Assembly (NCBI RefSeq): GCF_009377235.1
Contig: NZ_VMNX01000077.1
Span: 1-38,442, forward strand
Direction of reading: 5' to 3'
DNA length: 38,442 nucleotides
Source of the DNA: Streptomyces acidicola
GTDB taxonomy: Bacteria; Actinomycetota; Actinomycetes; Streptomycetales; Streptomycetaceae
The translations under genes and the position numbers were made by a program. This document shows, one piece after another, positions 23,301 to 30,827 of the stretch. The notes below the pieces were generated by a model that saw nothing but the letters and a program-made list of their open reading frames with translations, searched no databases and was not told the origin of the DNA. Numbering within the stretch: position 1 is the first letter of the stretch; each line of letters opens with the position of its first letter.

Positions 23301-24703
23301 CGCAGGGATACCAGGACCAGAGGTCCACTGACCACCGGTCCGCCGACCAGAGGTCCACCGGCGCCGAGAACCCGTACTGGGCCGTGTACGAGGAGACATA
23401 CGGTGTGCCGCAGCAGCGTGCGGACGAGGCGCCGGTACCGGAGGGGCGGGCTCCTGAAGCGAAGCAGCCGGTGCCCGAGCCCGAGCATGACGTGAAGCAG
23501 TCGGAGGCCGAGCCCGTGGTGCACGTCAAGCAGCCGGAGGCCGAGCCCGCCGCGAAGCCGAAGAAGCCCGGCCGCGACCGTTACCTCGATCTGCTCCGTT
23601 CCATCGCCCTGGTCCGCGTCGTGGCGTACCACCTCTTCGGCTGGGCGTGGCTGACCGTCCTGTTCCCCTCCATGGGCGTGATGTTCGCGCTGGCGGGCTC
23701 GCTGATGGCGCGCTCGCTGAGCCGCCCGGCGTGGGGCGTGATCCGGGGCAGGATCCGTCGGCTCCTCCCACCGCTCTGGGCGTTCAGCGTGGTGGCGCTG
23801 GCGCTGATGTTCGCGGGCGGCTGGGATCCGGGGAAGTCGTCCGACGGTCCCACGTGGGGCTGGGTGGAGCTGATCAACTATGTGATCCCCATCGGAGCCC
23901 CGCCCTTCCCGTGGAGCATCGGCTCCAAGTCCGGGCTCCTGGAGGACACCTGGGCGGTCCAGGCGGCGGGTGTGCTGTGGTACCTGCGCGCGTACCTGTG
24001 GTTCGTGGTCGCGTCCCCACTGCTGCTGTGGGCGTTCCGCAGGGTGCCCTGGGTGACGCTCCTGGCCCCGCTCGCCCTGACGGCGGTCGTCGGCACGGGC
24101 CTGGTCACGATCCCCGGTGAGACGGGCAACGCCGTGACCGACTTCGCGGTCTACGGCAGCTGCTGGGTCCTGGGCATCGCCCACCACGAGGGTTTCCTCG
24201 CGAAGATCCCCCGCTACATGGCGGTCTCCTGCTCCGCTCTGATCATGGCCTTCGGCCTGTGGTGGGCCTCGGGCCATCTGGGCCCGGACGGCTGGGACCT
24301 GAACGACATCCCGCTGGCCCAGGCCACGTGGTCGTTCGGGTTCGTCGTCATCCTTCTCCAGTACTCCCCGTCCTGGCAGGAACTGCCCGGCAGGCTGGCA
24401 CGCTGGGACAAGCTGGTCACCCTCTCGAACAACCGTGCCGTCACCATCTACCTCTGGCACAACCTCCTGATCATGGCGACGGTCCCGCTCCTCGACCTGT
24501 TCTACGACCTCCCGTTCATGCAGAGCGAGAGCGCGGCCGCGGCACTCGACACGACGTACATGATCTGGATGTTCGTGCTGGTGTGGCCGTTGATCGGGCT
24601 GGCGGTCGTGGCGCTGGGCTGGATCGAGGACATCGCCGCCAAGCGGAGCCCCAGACTGTGGCCGAACGGCGCGAAGCGTGGGGGGAGCAGGCGAAAGGCC
24701 TGA
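23297..24703 (+). CDS. Membrane acyltransferase (acyltransferase 3 type) of the mat operon
   Basis: 468-residue integral membrane protein. The first 90 residues are a charged, disordered cytoplasmic region with VKQxEAEP-type repeats (DVKQSEAEPVVHVKQPEAEP). The rest has about ten membrane helices in the OafA/WecH-like arrangement, beginning RYLDLLRSIALVRVVAYHLFGW, which contains the family's conserved R and H. Late motifs include AVTIYLWHNLL. Its ATG overlaps the matB stop by 4 nt (ATGA), so it should be co-translated. The context suggests O-acylation of the secreted polymer. The acyl donor and target are inferred only. Confidence 0.85.
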   Translation: MTQGYQDQRSTDHRSADQRSTGAENPYWAVYEETYGVPQQRADEAPVPEGRAPEAKQPVPEPEHDVKQSEAEPVVHVKQPEAEPAAKPKKPGRDRYLDLLRSIALVRVVAYHLFGWAWLTVLFPSMGVMFALAGSLMARSLSRPAWGVIRGRIRRLLPPLWAFSVVALALMFAGGWDPGKSSDGPTWGWVELINYVIPIGAPPFPWSIGSKSGLLEDTWAVQAAGVLWYLRAYLWFVVASPLLLWAFRRVPWVTLLAPLALTAVVGTGLVTIPGETGNAVTDFAVYGSCWVLGIAHHEGFLAKIPRYMAVSCSALIMAFGLWWASGHLGPDGWDLNDIPLAQATWSFGFVVILLQYSPSWQELPGRLARWDKLVTLSNNRAVTIYLWHNLLIMATVPLLDLFYDLPFMQSESAAAALDTTYMIWMFVLVWPLIGLAVVALGWIEDIAAKRSPRLWPNGAKRGGSRRKA

Positions 24704-24706
24704 TTC

Positions 24707-24750
24707 GACGCAGACCCGCGCGGGCCCGTCCTCACCGACGGGTCCGCGTC
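24707..24750 (+). terminator. Terminator of the mat operon
   Basis: GACGC-GACCCG (24707-24711, 24713-24718) pairs with CGGGTC-GCGTC (24739-24744, 24746-24750), separated by a matching 1-nt internal loop, 4 nt after the acyltransferase stop. An alternative inner stem is also possible. No T-tract. Confidence 0.6.
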
Positions 24751-24847
24751 CTCGTGAGAGCAAAGTTCCTTTCCGGTCACTCGGTGCCACAGGCAGGAAA
24801 CGCGCCCTCCCTACCTTCGGGACTCATCACCCCTCAGCACCCCCCCA

Positions 24848-24881
24848 TACGGATCTGAGCACCAGTACGGATCTGAGCACC
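24848..24881 (+). repeat. 16-bp direct repeat upstream of narK
   Basis: TACGGATCTGAGCACC occurs at 24848-24863 and again at 24866-24881, 18 bp apart, ending 19 bp before the narK ATG. It is either a regulator-binding pair or a short duplication in the leader. Confidence 0.7.
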
Positions 24882-24900
24882 GGAGCCCCGTGGAGGCGTC

Positions 24901-26283
24901 ATGACACCCCCGAACACAGCCCCCGCATCCAGTAAGGGAGGCCGCTGGATCGAGCACTGGGATCCGGAGGACGAGGCCTTCTGGAACGAGACCGGCGAGA
25001 AGGTCGCCCGACGCAACCTGCTCTTCTCCGTGCTGTCCGAGCACATCGGGTTCTCCATCTGGACCGTGTGGTCGGTGATGGTGCTCTTCATGGGCCCCGA
25101 GTACGGGCTCACCCCGGCCGACAAGTTCTTCATCGTGTCCATGGCAACGCTGGTCGGCGCCGTCGTGCGTGTCCCCTACACCTTCGCGGTCGCCCTCTTC
25201 GGCGGGCGGAACTGGACGATCGTCTCCGCGAGCCTGCTGCTCGTGCCGACCGTCGCCGCGTTCGTCGTGATGGAGCCGGGGACCTCGTTCACCACGTTCC
25301 TGGTGTGCGCCATGCTCGCCGGTATCGGCGGTGGCAACTTCGCCTCCAGCATGACCAACATCAACGCCTTCTTCCCGCTCCGCAAGAAGGGCTGGGCGCT
25401 CGGCCTCAACGCCGGCGGCGGCAACATCGGCGTGCCGGTCGTCCAGCTCGTCGGCCTCGCCGTGATCGGCGCCAGCGGCGGTCCGCGGGTGCTGCTCGGG
25501 ATCTACATCCCGTTCATCGTCGTCGCCGCGGTCCTCGCCGCCCTCAGGATGGACAACATCGCGTCGCTGAAGAACGACACCGGTGCCGCCAAGGAGTCCG
25601 TCAAGGACGCCCACACCTGGATCATGTCCTTCCTCTACATCGGCACCTTCGGCTCCTTCATCGGCTACAGCTTCGCCTTCGGCCTGGTCCTGCAGACCCA
25701 GTTCGGCCGTACGCCGCTGCAGGCCGCCTACGTCACCTTCATCGGCCCGCTGCTCGGCTCGCTGATCCGGCCCGTGGGCGGCGCGCTCGCCGACCGCTAC
25801 GGCGGCGCGCGGATCACCCTGTGGAACTACGTCGCCATGGCCGCGGCCACCGGGGTCATCGTCATCGCGTCCATGCAGAAGTCGCTGCCGCTGTTCACCA
25901 CCGCGTTCATCGCGCTCTTCGTGCTCAGCGGACTCGGCAACGGCTCGACCTTCAAGATGATCCCGGGCATCTTCCAGGCCAAGGCCCTCGCCAAGGGGCT
26001 CCAGGGCGAGGAGGCGGCCGCGTACGGGCGCCGGCTGTCCGGGGCGTCCATGGGCATCATCGGAGCGGTGGGCGCGCTCGGCGGCCTCGGCATCAACCTC
26101 GCGTTCCGCCAGTCCTTCCTCACTGTCGGAACGGGTACCGGTGCCTTCGTCTCCTTCCTCGCCTTCTACGGGGTCTGCTTCGTGGTCACCTGGGCCGTAT
26201 ACCTTCGCCGCCCGGCGGGCGCCAAGGCCGGGACCGCGGCCGCGACCGAGGCGAAGCCGCAGCTCAGCTACGCAGAGGTGTGA
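24901..26283 (+). CDS. narK: Nitrate/nitrite transporter (NNP family)
   Basis: 460-residue major facilitator of the nitrate-nitrite porter family, about twelve membrane helices. Both family signatures are visible: GGGNFASSMTNINAFFP (about residues 140-156) and GLGNGSTFKMIPGIF (about 345-360), each normally near a nitrate-binding Arg. GGAGG lies 4 nt before the ATG. The adjacent downstream gene encodes the NnaR regulator of nitrate assimilation, which supports a role in nitrate uptake or nitrite export. A GlnR-like partial motif (GTCAC and GAAAC near 24776-24801) lies upstream but its spacing is one base off the consensus. Confidence 0.92.
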   Translation: MTPPNTAPASSKGGRWIEHWDPEDEAFWNETGEKVARRNLLFSVLSEHIGFSIWTVWSVMVLFMGPEYGLTPADKFFIVSMATLVGAVVRVPYTFAVALFGGRNWTIVSASLLLVPTVAAFVVMEPGTSFTTFLVCAMLAGIGGGNFASSMTNINAFFPLRKKGWALGLNAGGGNIGVPVVQLVGLAVIGASGGPRVLLGIYIPFIVVAAVLAALRMDNIASLKNDTGAAKESVKDAHTWIMSFLYIGTFGSFIGYSFAFGLVLQTQFGRTPLQAAYVTFIGPLLGSLIRPVGGALADRYGGARITLWNYVAMAAATGVIVIASMQKSLPLFTTAFIALFVLSGLGNGSTFKMIPGIFQAKALAKGLQGEEAAAYGRRLSGASMGIIGAVGALGGLGINLAFRQSFLTVGTGTGAFVSFLAFYGVCFVVTWAVYLRRPAGAKAGTAAATEAKPQLSYAEV

Positions 26284-26356
26284 TGACGGTTACGCGCATC
26301 CGGTATCCATCCGGTATCTCTCCGGTGTCCCGGTGCCTTGACGCGAGGCGGTATCG

Positions 26357-26383
26357 GTAACACCGCCGACATGAAGCCGAACC
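26357..26383 (+). promoter_or_regulatory. Possible GlnR box upstream of nnaR
   Basis: GTAAC (26357-26361), GACAT (26368-26372) and GAACC (26379-26383) are separated by exactly 6 nt each, the a-site/b-site geometry of actinobacterial GlnR boxes (gTnAC-n6-GaAAC). The second and third boxes are degenerate. Location 84 bp before the nnaR start agrees with the known GlnR control of nnaR in S. coelicolor. Confidence 0.4.
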
Positions 26384-26466
26384 GAGTCTGTCATGCGCCG
26401 TTGACAGGCTCGTTCGGCACGTAAGTGCTGCACCAGTGCTGCAACGACTCGACTGCGGGACGAGAC

Positions 26467-27621
26467 ATGGACGACGAACAGCAGCGACCAGCAGACCACG
26501 GGCCCCTCGCCGGGTTCACCGTGGGCGTGACGGCCGCGCGACGGGCCGACGAGCTCGGAGCCCTGCTCCAGCGGCGCGGCGCGTCCGTCCTCCATGCGCC
26601 GGCGCTGCGCATCGTGCCGCTCGCCGACGACAGCGAGCTGCTCACCGCGACCAAGGAACTGCTCGACCAGGCCCCTGACGTCGTGGTGGCCGCCACCGCC
26701 ATCGGCTTCCGTGGCTGGATCGAGGCCGCCGACGGCTGGGGACTCGGTGAGGCTCTGCTGGCCCGGCTGCGCGAGGTGGAGCTCCTTGCGCGCGGGCCCA
26801 AGGTGAAGGGCGCGATCCGGGCCGCGGGACTGACCGAGGAGTGGTCGCCGTCCTCGGAGTCCATGGCCGAGGTGCTCGACCGGCTGCTGGAGGAGGGCGT
26901 CGAGGGGCGCCGTATCGCTGTGCAGCTGCACGGCGAGCCGCTGCCGGGGTTCGTGGAGGCGTTGCGGGCCGGGGGAGCGGAGGTGGTGGGCGTGCCCGTC
27001 TACCGCTGGATGCCGCCGGAGGACATCGGTCCCGTTGACCGTCTGCTGGACGCGACGGTCGGCCGTGGCCTGGACGCGCTGACGTTCACCAGTGCCCCTG
27101 CGGCGGCGTCGCTGCTGTCGCGGGCGGAGGAGCGGGGGTTGCTGACCGAGCTGCTCGCCGCGTTGAACCATGACGTGTTGCCCGCGTGTGTGGGGCCGGT
27201 CACCGCGCTGCCGTTGCAGGCGCGGGGCGTGGACACGGTCCAGCCCGAGCGGTTCCGGCTGGGGCCGTTGGTGCAGTTGCTGTGCCAGGAGCTGCCCGGA
27301 CGTGCTCGTGCGCTGCCCGTCGCCGGGCATCGCGTGGAGATCCGGGGTCATGCGGTGATGGTGGACGGGGACCTCCGTCCTGTGCCGCCCGCCGGGATGT
27401 CCCTGCTGCGGGCGTTGTGCCGACGTCCGGGGTGGGTGGTCGGCCGGGCGGAGCTGCTGCGTGCGCTGCCCGGGGCCGGGCGGGACGAGCACGCCGTGGA
27501 GACGGCCATGGCGCGGCTGCGGACGGCGCTGGGTACTCCGAAGCTGATCCAGACCGTGGTGAAGCGGGGGTACCGGCTGGCACTGGATCCGGCCACGGAC
27601 TCGAAGTACGCGGACGCCTGA
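26467..27621 (+). CDS. nnaR: NnaR-type nitrate assimilation regulator (HemD-like domain + winged helix)
   Basis: 384 residues in two domains: a uroporphyrinogen-III synthase (HemD)-like domain (about 12-255, from GFTVGVTAARRADELGALLQ in part) and a C-terminal OmpR-type winged helix DNA-binding domain (about 290-375, with GMSLLRALCRRPGWVVGR and VETAMARLRTALG). In Streptomyces and mycobacteria this fusion sits beside narK and is a transcriptional activator of nitrate/nitrite assimilation (NnaR) rather than a heme enzyme. The start at 26467 (MDDEQQRP) is preferred to 26425, which gives an unlikely Cys-rich extension. The gene follows narK by 183 bp, with a possible GlnR box between. Confidence 0.9.
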   Translation: MDDEQQRPADHGPLAGFTVGVTAARRADELGALLQRRGASVLHAPALRIVPLADDSELLTATKELLDQAPDVVVAATAIGFRGWIEAADGWGLGEALLARLREVELLARGPKVKGAIRAAGLTEEWSPSSESMAEVLDRLLEEGVEGRRIAVQLHGEPLPGFVEALRAGGAEVVGVPVYRWMPPEDIGPVDRLLDATVGRGLDALTFTSAPAAASLLSRAEERGLLTELLAALNHDVLPACVGPVTALPLQARGVDTVQPERFRLGPLVQLLCQELPGRARALPVAGHRVEIRGHAVMVDGDLRPVPPAGMSLLRALCRRPGWVVGRAELLRALPGAGRDEHAVETAMARLRTALGTPKLIQTVVKRGYRLALDPATDSKYADA

Positions 27622-27862
27622 TCGGCGGCGTCCTGGTCTTGGCGGGGGTCGGCTTTCCCGCCGTCGTAGCTTGGCCGCCTACGCGTTTGTTCGTGGGTCG
27701 GGTGCGCGCCGGGAGGTCTCCGTCCTCGGTCCGGCGGTTCTGTGGGGTGCGATGTGCCCGGCGGCGGACGCCGGCCGCTGCGGGCGGACACCTCCCGGCA
27801 CACCCCCTCACGTCCGTACGCGGCCGCCGGGCGCGTGGGGGCGGGCGCCGCCCACGCCGCCT

Positions 27863-28096
27863 TCGGTGCGGTGATGGGTGCGGGGCTCGCGGTGCGTTGC
27901 GGCGATGAGTACGGGGCTCGCGGCGCGTTGCGGCGATGAGTACGGGGCTCGCGGCGCGTTGCGGCGATGAGTACGGGGCTCGCGGCGCGTTGCGGCGATA
28001 TGTACGGAGCTCGCGGCGCGTTGCCGGCCATGAGTACGGAACTCGTGGTGCGTTGCGGCGATGTGCACAGAACTTACGGCGCGTAGCGGCGACGGG
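27863..28096. repeat. 31-bp minisatellite, about seven to eight copies
   Basis: Units of the form GCGTTGCGGCGATGAGTACG plus GGGCTCGCGGC start at 27894, 27925, 27956, 27987, 28018, 28050 and 28081; one more degenerate copy precedes them from about 27863. The period is 31 bp except for a single 32-bp step. The three central copies are nearly identical and the outer ones diverge, the pattern expected of a tandem array expanding from the middle. The period is not a multiple of three, so the array is not coding. There are no variable spacers, so it is not a CRISPR. Confidence 0.9.
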
Positions 28097-28107
28097 CGCG
28101 CCCGCGC

Positions 28108-28140
28108 TTTTAAGGGGCGCGGGGAACTGCGCGACCAGCC
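28108..28140. repeat. Common Streptomyces intergenic element
   Basis: TTTAAGGGGCGCGGGGAACT followed by GCGCGACCAGCC is a sequence I recall as recurring in intergenic DNA throughout Streptomyces genomes. It can fold through GCGC-rich arms. Function unknown, possibly a terminator-like element for nnaR transcription. Confidence 0.55.
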
Positions 28141-28287
28141 ACGACGGACCCGCAGCCGCCCACAGACAGAAACCCGGCAGACGAGATCGCACCGGTCAAC
28201 CCCCGGAGGGAGTCGGCCCGGACTGTGAAGGGTACGAACCCCTCGCACGGCGTTCGGTTTCGCCGACTCCAAGGCGGTGACAGGCAC

Positions 28288-28881
28288 ATGGCATTGGGTA
28301 CGGCCACAGCCTCGTACGAGCCGCGTTTCGACTGTGGACGGCTCTGCCTGGATCTCCTCGCGACCACGCACCCCGAGGAGCAGCTGCACTCGGTGGAGCG
28401 GCTGCGGGCATGGATCGCGGGGGCGGGCTGCGTGCCGCCGGGGACCCAACTGGTGGGTACCGACGTGTCCTGGCTCGTGGACTTCCGTGAACTGCGGGAC
28501 CACATAGGGCAGACGGTGCGGTGGGAACCCCGCCTCGACCCGCGCTTCTTCGAGGTCGCGCTCGCCCGGATCAACGCGTTCGCGCGGGCGGCGACCCCCG
28601 CCCCCCGGGCCGTACGGACGGCGGACGGGACGCTCGTCAGGTCGCTCGACGGGGTTCCCGGTCGCGCGGGGCTGCTCGCGGTGGTCGCCCGGGACGCCGT
28701 GGAGTTGCTCACCGATCCGGTGGCGTGCGCGAGCCTTCGGCAGTGCGCCGGGGACAACTGCCCCATCGTGTACGTCGACACGTCCCGTGGGCGTCGGCGC
28801 CGGTGGTGCTCCAGTGAGACGTGCGGCAACCGTGAACGGGTGGCCCGGCACCGGAGGCGGGCGGCGTTGGCCCGGGCGTAG
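28288..28881 (+). CDS. CGNR zinc-finger / ABATE-domain transcriptional regulator
   Basis: 197-residue protein of the family with an N-terminal ABATE domain (about 10-130, containing FDCGRLCLDLLAT) and a C-terminal CGNR zinc finger. The finger reads CxxxxCPIVYVDTSRGRRRRWCSSETCGNRERVARHRRR in outline: two cysteines from QCAGDNC and two from WCSSETCGNR, with the namesake CGNR at about residues 180-183. It is proposed to bind DNA. The ATG at 28288 gives the usual short N-terminus; the frame is open from 28225 but that extension looks non-coding. It stands alone between the minisatellite and sigU, and its target is unknown. Confidence 0.88.
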   Translation: MALGTATASYEPRFDCGRLCLDLLATTHPEEQLHSVERLRAWIAGAGCVPPGTQLVGTDVSWLVDFRELRDHIGQTVRWEPRLDPRFFEVALARINAFARAATPAPRAVRTADGTLVRSLDGVPGRAGLLAVVARDAVELLTDPVACASLRQCAGDNCPIVYVDTSRGRRRRWCSSETCGNRERVARHRRRAALARA

Positions 28882-29229
28882 GGGCTGTCCGGCGACGCTG
28901 CCGCACTGTGGGGTTTGCCCCAGTTCATCCCTTGCTGCCAACCCTTCTCACGGGTTGTCAACTTCCTTGTGGCTCGTGTCAGTTGGGGCTTGCTCGTGAT
29001 CCTGTGAAGAGCTAAACGTGTCGAGTTTCACAGCATGGATTCATCTCTTCACAATTCCCGCCAACTTGCACCGTGATTGCTCCGGAATTGGGGCCCTTGT
29101 CCTCTCGTCGCGCCCCAAGTCACCCCCGGATCAGCAAAGTTGTGGCCCCGCGTTGAACACAGTCCTGGTTACCTACGTAACTCGTGATGAGCGACCGACT
29201 GGGGGAACCCCCGGACACCGGAGGTAACC
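28882..29229 (+). other. Intergenic region upstream of sigU
   Basis: A 348-bp region that is clearly less GC-rich than the rest of the window, as promoter regions often are. It contains a small hairpin TGGGG-TTTG-CCCCA (about 28911-28924) after the CGNR gene and an inverted repeat GTTAC (29168-29172) / GTAAC (29177-29181) 50 bp before the sigU start. I cannot assign a definite promoter. A 69-codon frame from 29018 lacks Streptomyces codon bias and an RBS. Confidence 0.4.
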
Positions 29230-29805
29230 GTGCGCAAGGATTCCGCTGTGGCTGATGAACGCCCGCACAGGGCACGACATCGCGCGTCACAGTCCTCGGA
29301 GCCTGACGAGGAGCTGATGCGCGCGCTTTACCGCGAACACGCGGGACCATTGCTCGCGTATGTGCTGCGGCTGGTCGCAGGCGACCGGCAGCGCGCCGAG
29401 GACGTCGTGCAGGAGACGCTCATCCGTGCCTGGAAGAATGCCGGTCAGCTCAATCGAGCGACCGGTTCGGTACGCCCCTGGCTGGTGACGGTCGCACGCC
29501 GCATCGTCATCGACGGCCACCGCAGCCGGCAGGCCCGGCCGCAGGAGGTCGACCCGTCGCCGCTGGAGGTCATACCCGCGGAGGACGAGATCGACAAGGC
29601 GTTGTGGCTGATGACACTCTCGGATGCGCTGGACGACCTGACCCCTGCTCACAGGGAGGTCCTGGTCGAGACGTACTTCAAAGGGCGTACGGTCAATGAG
29701 GCGGCCGAAACGCTCGGCATCCCCAGTGGAACGGTGCGCTCACGGGTGTTCTACGCCCTGCGGTCGATGAAGCTGGCTCTGGAGGAGCGCGGGGTGACGG
29801 CATGA
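29230..29805 (+). CDS. sigU: ECF RNA polymerase sigma factor (SigU-like)
   Basis: 191-residue extracytoplasmic-function sigma factor. Region 2 spans about 28-95 (LMRALYREHAGPLLAYVLRL, RAEDVVQETLIRAWKN, PWLVTVARRIVID), and region 4 spans about 128-180 (LTPAHREVLVETYFKGRTVN, GIPSGTVRSRVFYALRSMK). The GTG at 29230 has GGAGG 5 nt upstream. It overlaps the next gene, a zinc-binding anti-sigma factor, by 4 nt (ATGA), the standard ECF module. The name SigU is based on remembered position in S. coelicolor (SCO2954 with RsuA). There, release of SigU blocks aerial development and changes secretion. Confidence 0.85.
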   Translation: MRKDSAVADERPHRARHRASQSSEPDEELMRALYREHAGPLLAYVLRLVAGDRQRAEDVVQETLIRAWKNAGQLNRATGSVRPWLVTVARRIVIDGHRSRQARPQEVDPSPLEVIPAEDEIDKALWLMTLSDALDDLTPAHREVLVETYFKGRTVNEAAETLGIPSGTVRSRVFYALRSMKLALEERGVTA

Positions 29806-30632
29806 CGAATGTCTACGGGGGTTACGGAACCGGGGGCTCCGGTCCCGTTGGAGGGGTCCCACAGGGGGGACCCGGTGACATCCACGAAACCGTGGGCGCG
29901 TACGCCCTCGGGATCCTGGACGATGCCGAGGCGACCCAGTTCGAGGCACATCTCGCCACGTGCGACTGGTGCGCCCAGCAGCTCGACGAGCTGGCCGGAA
30001 TGGAACCGATGCTGGCCGCGCTCGCGGACCTGCCCGGGGCGCAGGGCAGTCCCGGTATCGGAGAGTCGTTGGCGGCGAAGCCCAGCCCGCAGCTCGCGGA
30101 CCGGCTCGTCGGCGAGGTCGTCGAGCACCGGGCCAAGAGGAGCCGGCGGAACTTCTTCGCGCTCGCAGCCGGTATCGCGGCGATCGTCGCCGGTCCGACC
30201 GCCGTCTTCGCGACTACCAGCGGCGACGACTCGTCCACGAGCGCCCAGGCCGGGCACACCAGAAGTGCCAGCCCCGCCAAGGACGCCTTCGACGGCATGC
30301 GCGACAAGATCACGGGCACCGACAAGTCCACCGACGTCAGCGCCACGATCGCCACGGAGACCAAGGCATGGGGCACCCACGCCGTCCTGGAGCTGTCGAA
30401 CGTCAAAGGGCCGGAGAAGTGCTCCCTCATCGCGGTCGGCAAGAACGGCGAGCGTGAGACGGCGACCACCTGGGCGGTCCCGCCACGGGGCTACGGCATC
30501 AAGAACGCCACGGACCCCGCGGCCAAGGAGCCGCTGTACACGCACGGCGGCCTGGCCATGGACGCGAACGAGATCGACTACTTCGAGGTCATGACCTTCG
30601 AGGGCAAGAAGCTCGTCAAGGTCAGTATGTAG
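29802..30632 (+). CDS. rsuA: Membrane anti-sigma factor with ZAS zinc motif (RsuA-like)
   Basis: 276-residue anti-sigma factor that holds the upstream sigma at the membrane. The cytoplasmic N-terminal half contains the zinc-associated anti-sigma motif: His28, then His50-x3-Cys54-x2-Cys57 in AHLATCDWC. One transmembrane helix (about 118-138) follows a basic stop (AKRSRR). The external C-terminal domain (about 145-276) is a sensor region resembling the RskA C-terminal fold (AVLELSNVKG, GEREtATTWAVPPRGYGIK in part). Translationally coupled to sigU. The release signal, probably proteolysis in response to envelope stress, is not visible. Confidence 0.87.
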   Translation: MTNVYGGYGTGGSGPVGGVPQGGPGDIHETVGAYALGILDDAEATQFEAHLATCDWCAQQLDELAGMEPMLAALADLPGAQGSPGIGESLAAKPSPQLADRLVGEVVEHRAKRSRRNFFALAAGIAAIVAGPTAVFATTSGDDSSTSAQAGHTRSASPAKDAFDGMRDKITGTDKSTDVSATIATETKAWGTHAVLELSNVKGPEKCSLIAVGKNGERETATTWAVPPRGYGIKNATDPAAKEPLYTHGGLAMDANEIDYFEVMTFEGKKLVKVSM

Positions 30633-30678
30633 GTCGATACGCAGGCCGATACGCAGGCCGATACGTAGGTCAATGTGC
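30631..30678 (+). repeat. 12-bp tandem repeat after rsuA
   Basis: Four copies of a 12-bp unit (AGGTCGATACGC, AGGCCGATACGC, AGGCCGATACGT, AGGTCAATGTGC) begin inside the rsuA stop codon and run to 30678, with a partial fifth. Non-coding. Confidence 0.8.
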
Positions 30679-30699
30679 AGGATGTGCGGGAATCTGAAG

Positions 30700-30740
30700 G
30701 GCCCCGGTCGCAGAGCTCGTGGTGGTTCTGCGGCGGGGCC
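30700..30740 (+). terminator. Terminator of sigU-rsuA
   Basis: GGCCCCG (30700-30706) pairs with CGGGGCC (30734-30740), and CGCAGA (30709-30714) with TCTGCG (30727-30732), giving a two-part stem 68 bp after the rsuA stop. No T-tract. Confidence 0.6.
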
Positions 30741-30827
30741 GTGAACACGCCCCGGGCGGACGCATAGCCTCCCAGGGTCCCCTTCGCGTACGGTTGACGG
30801 CTGCCCAGCACGTCAGAAGGGGGCCCG

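Larger units (their letters stand above)
27622..28287. other. Non-coding region between nnaR and the CGNR gene
   Basis: A 666-bp region without a supported gene. Its first half (27622-27860) is very GC-rich with no clear site. The rest holds the 31-bp minisatellite and a common Streptomyces intergenic element, described separately. Open frames here are products of the repeats and GC bias. Confidence 0.6.

Noticed and set aside
20589..23399. Long minus-strand open frame (936 codons) opposite matA-matB
   Set aside because: Same GC-shadow effect. No domain motif and it lies entirely over well-supported plus-strand genes.
27863..28096. CRISPR array or repeat-protein gene
   Set aside because: No spacers, and a 31-bp period shifts frame at each copy, so it codes for nothing consistent.
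28225..28287. N-terminal extension of the CGNR regulator
   Set aside because: Basic, low-complexity extension without family support. The ATG at 28288 gives the normal start.
29018..29227. Possible 69-residue ORF upstream of sigU
   Set aside because: No RBS, non-Streptomyces codon pattern, and it lies in promoter-like DNA.
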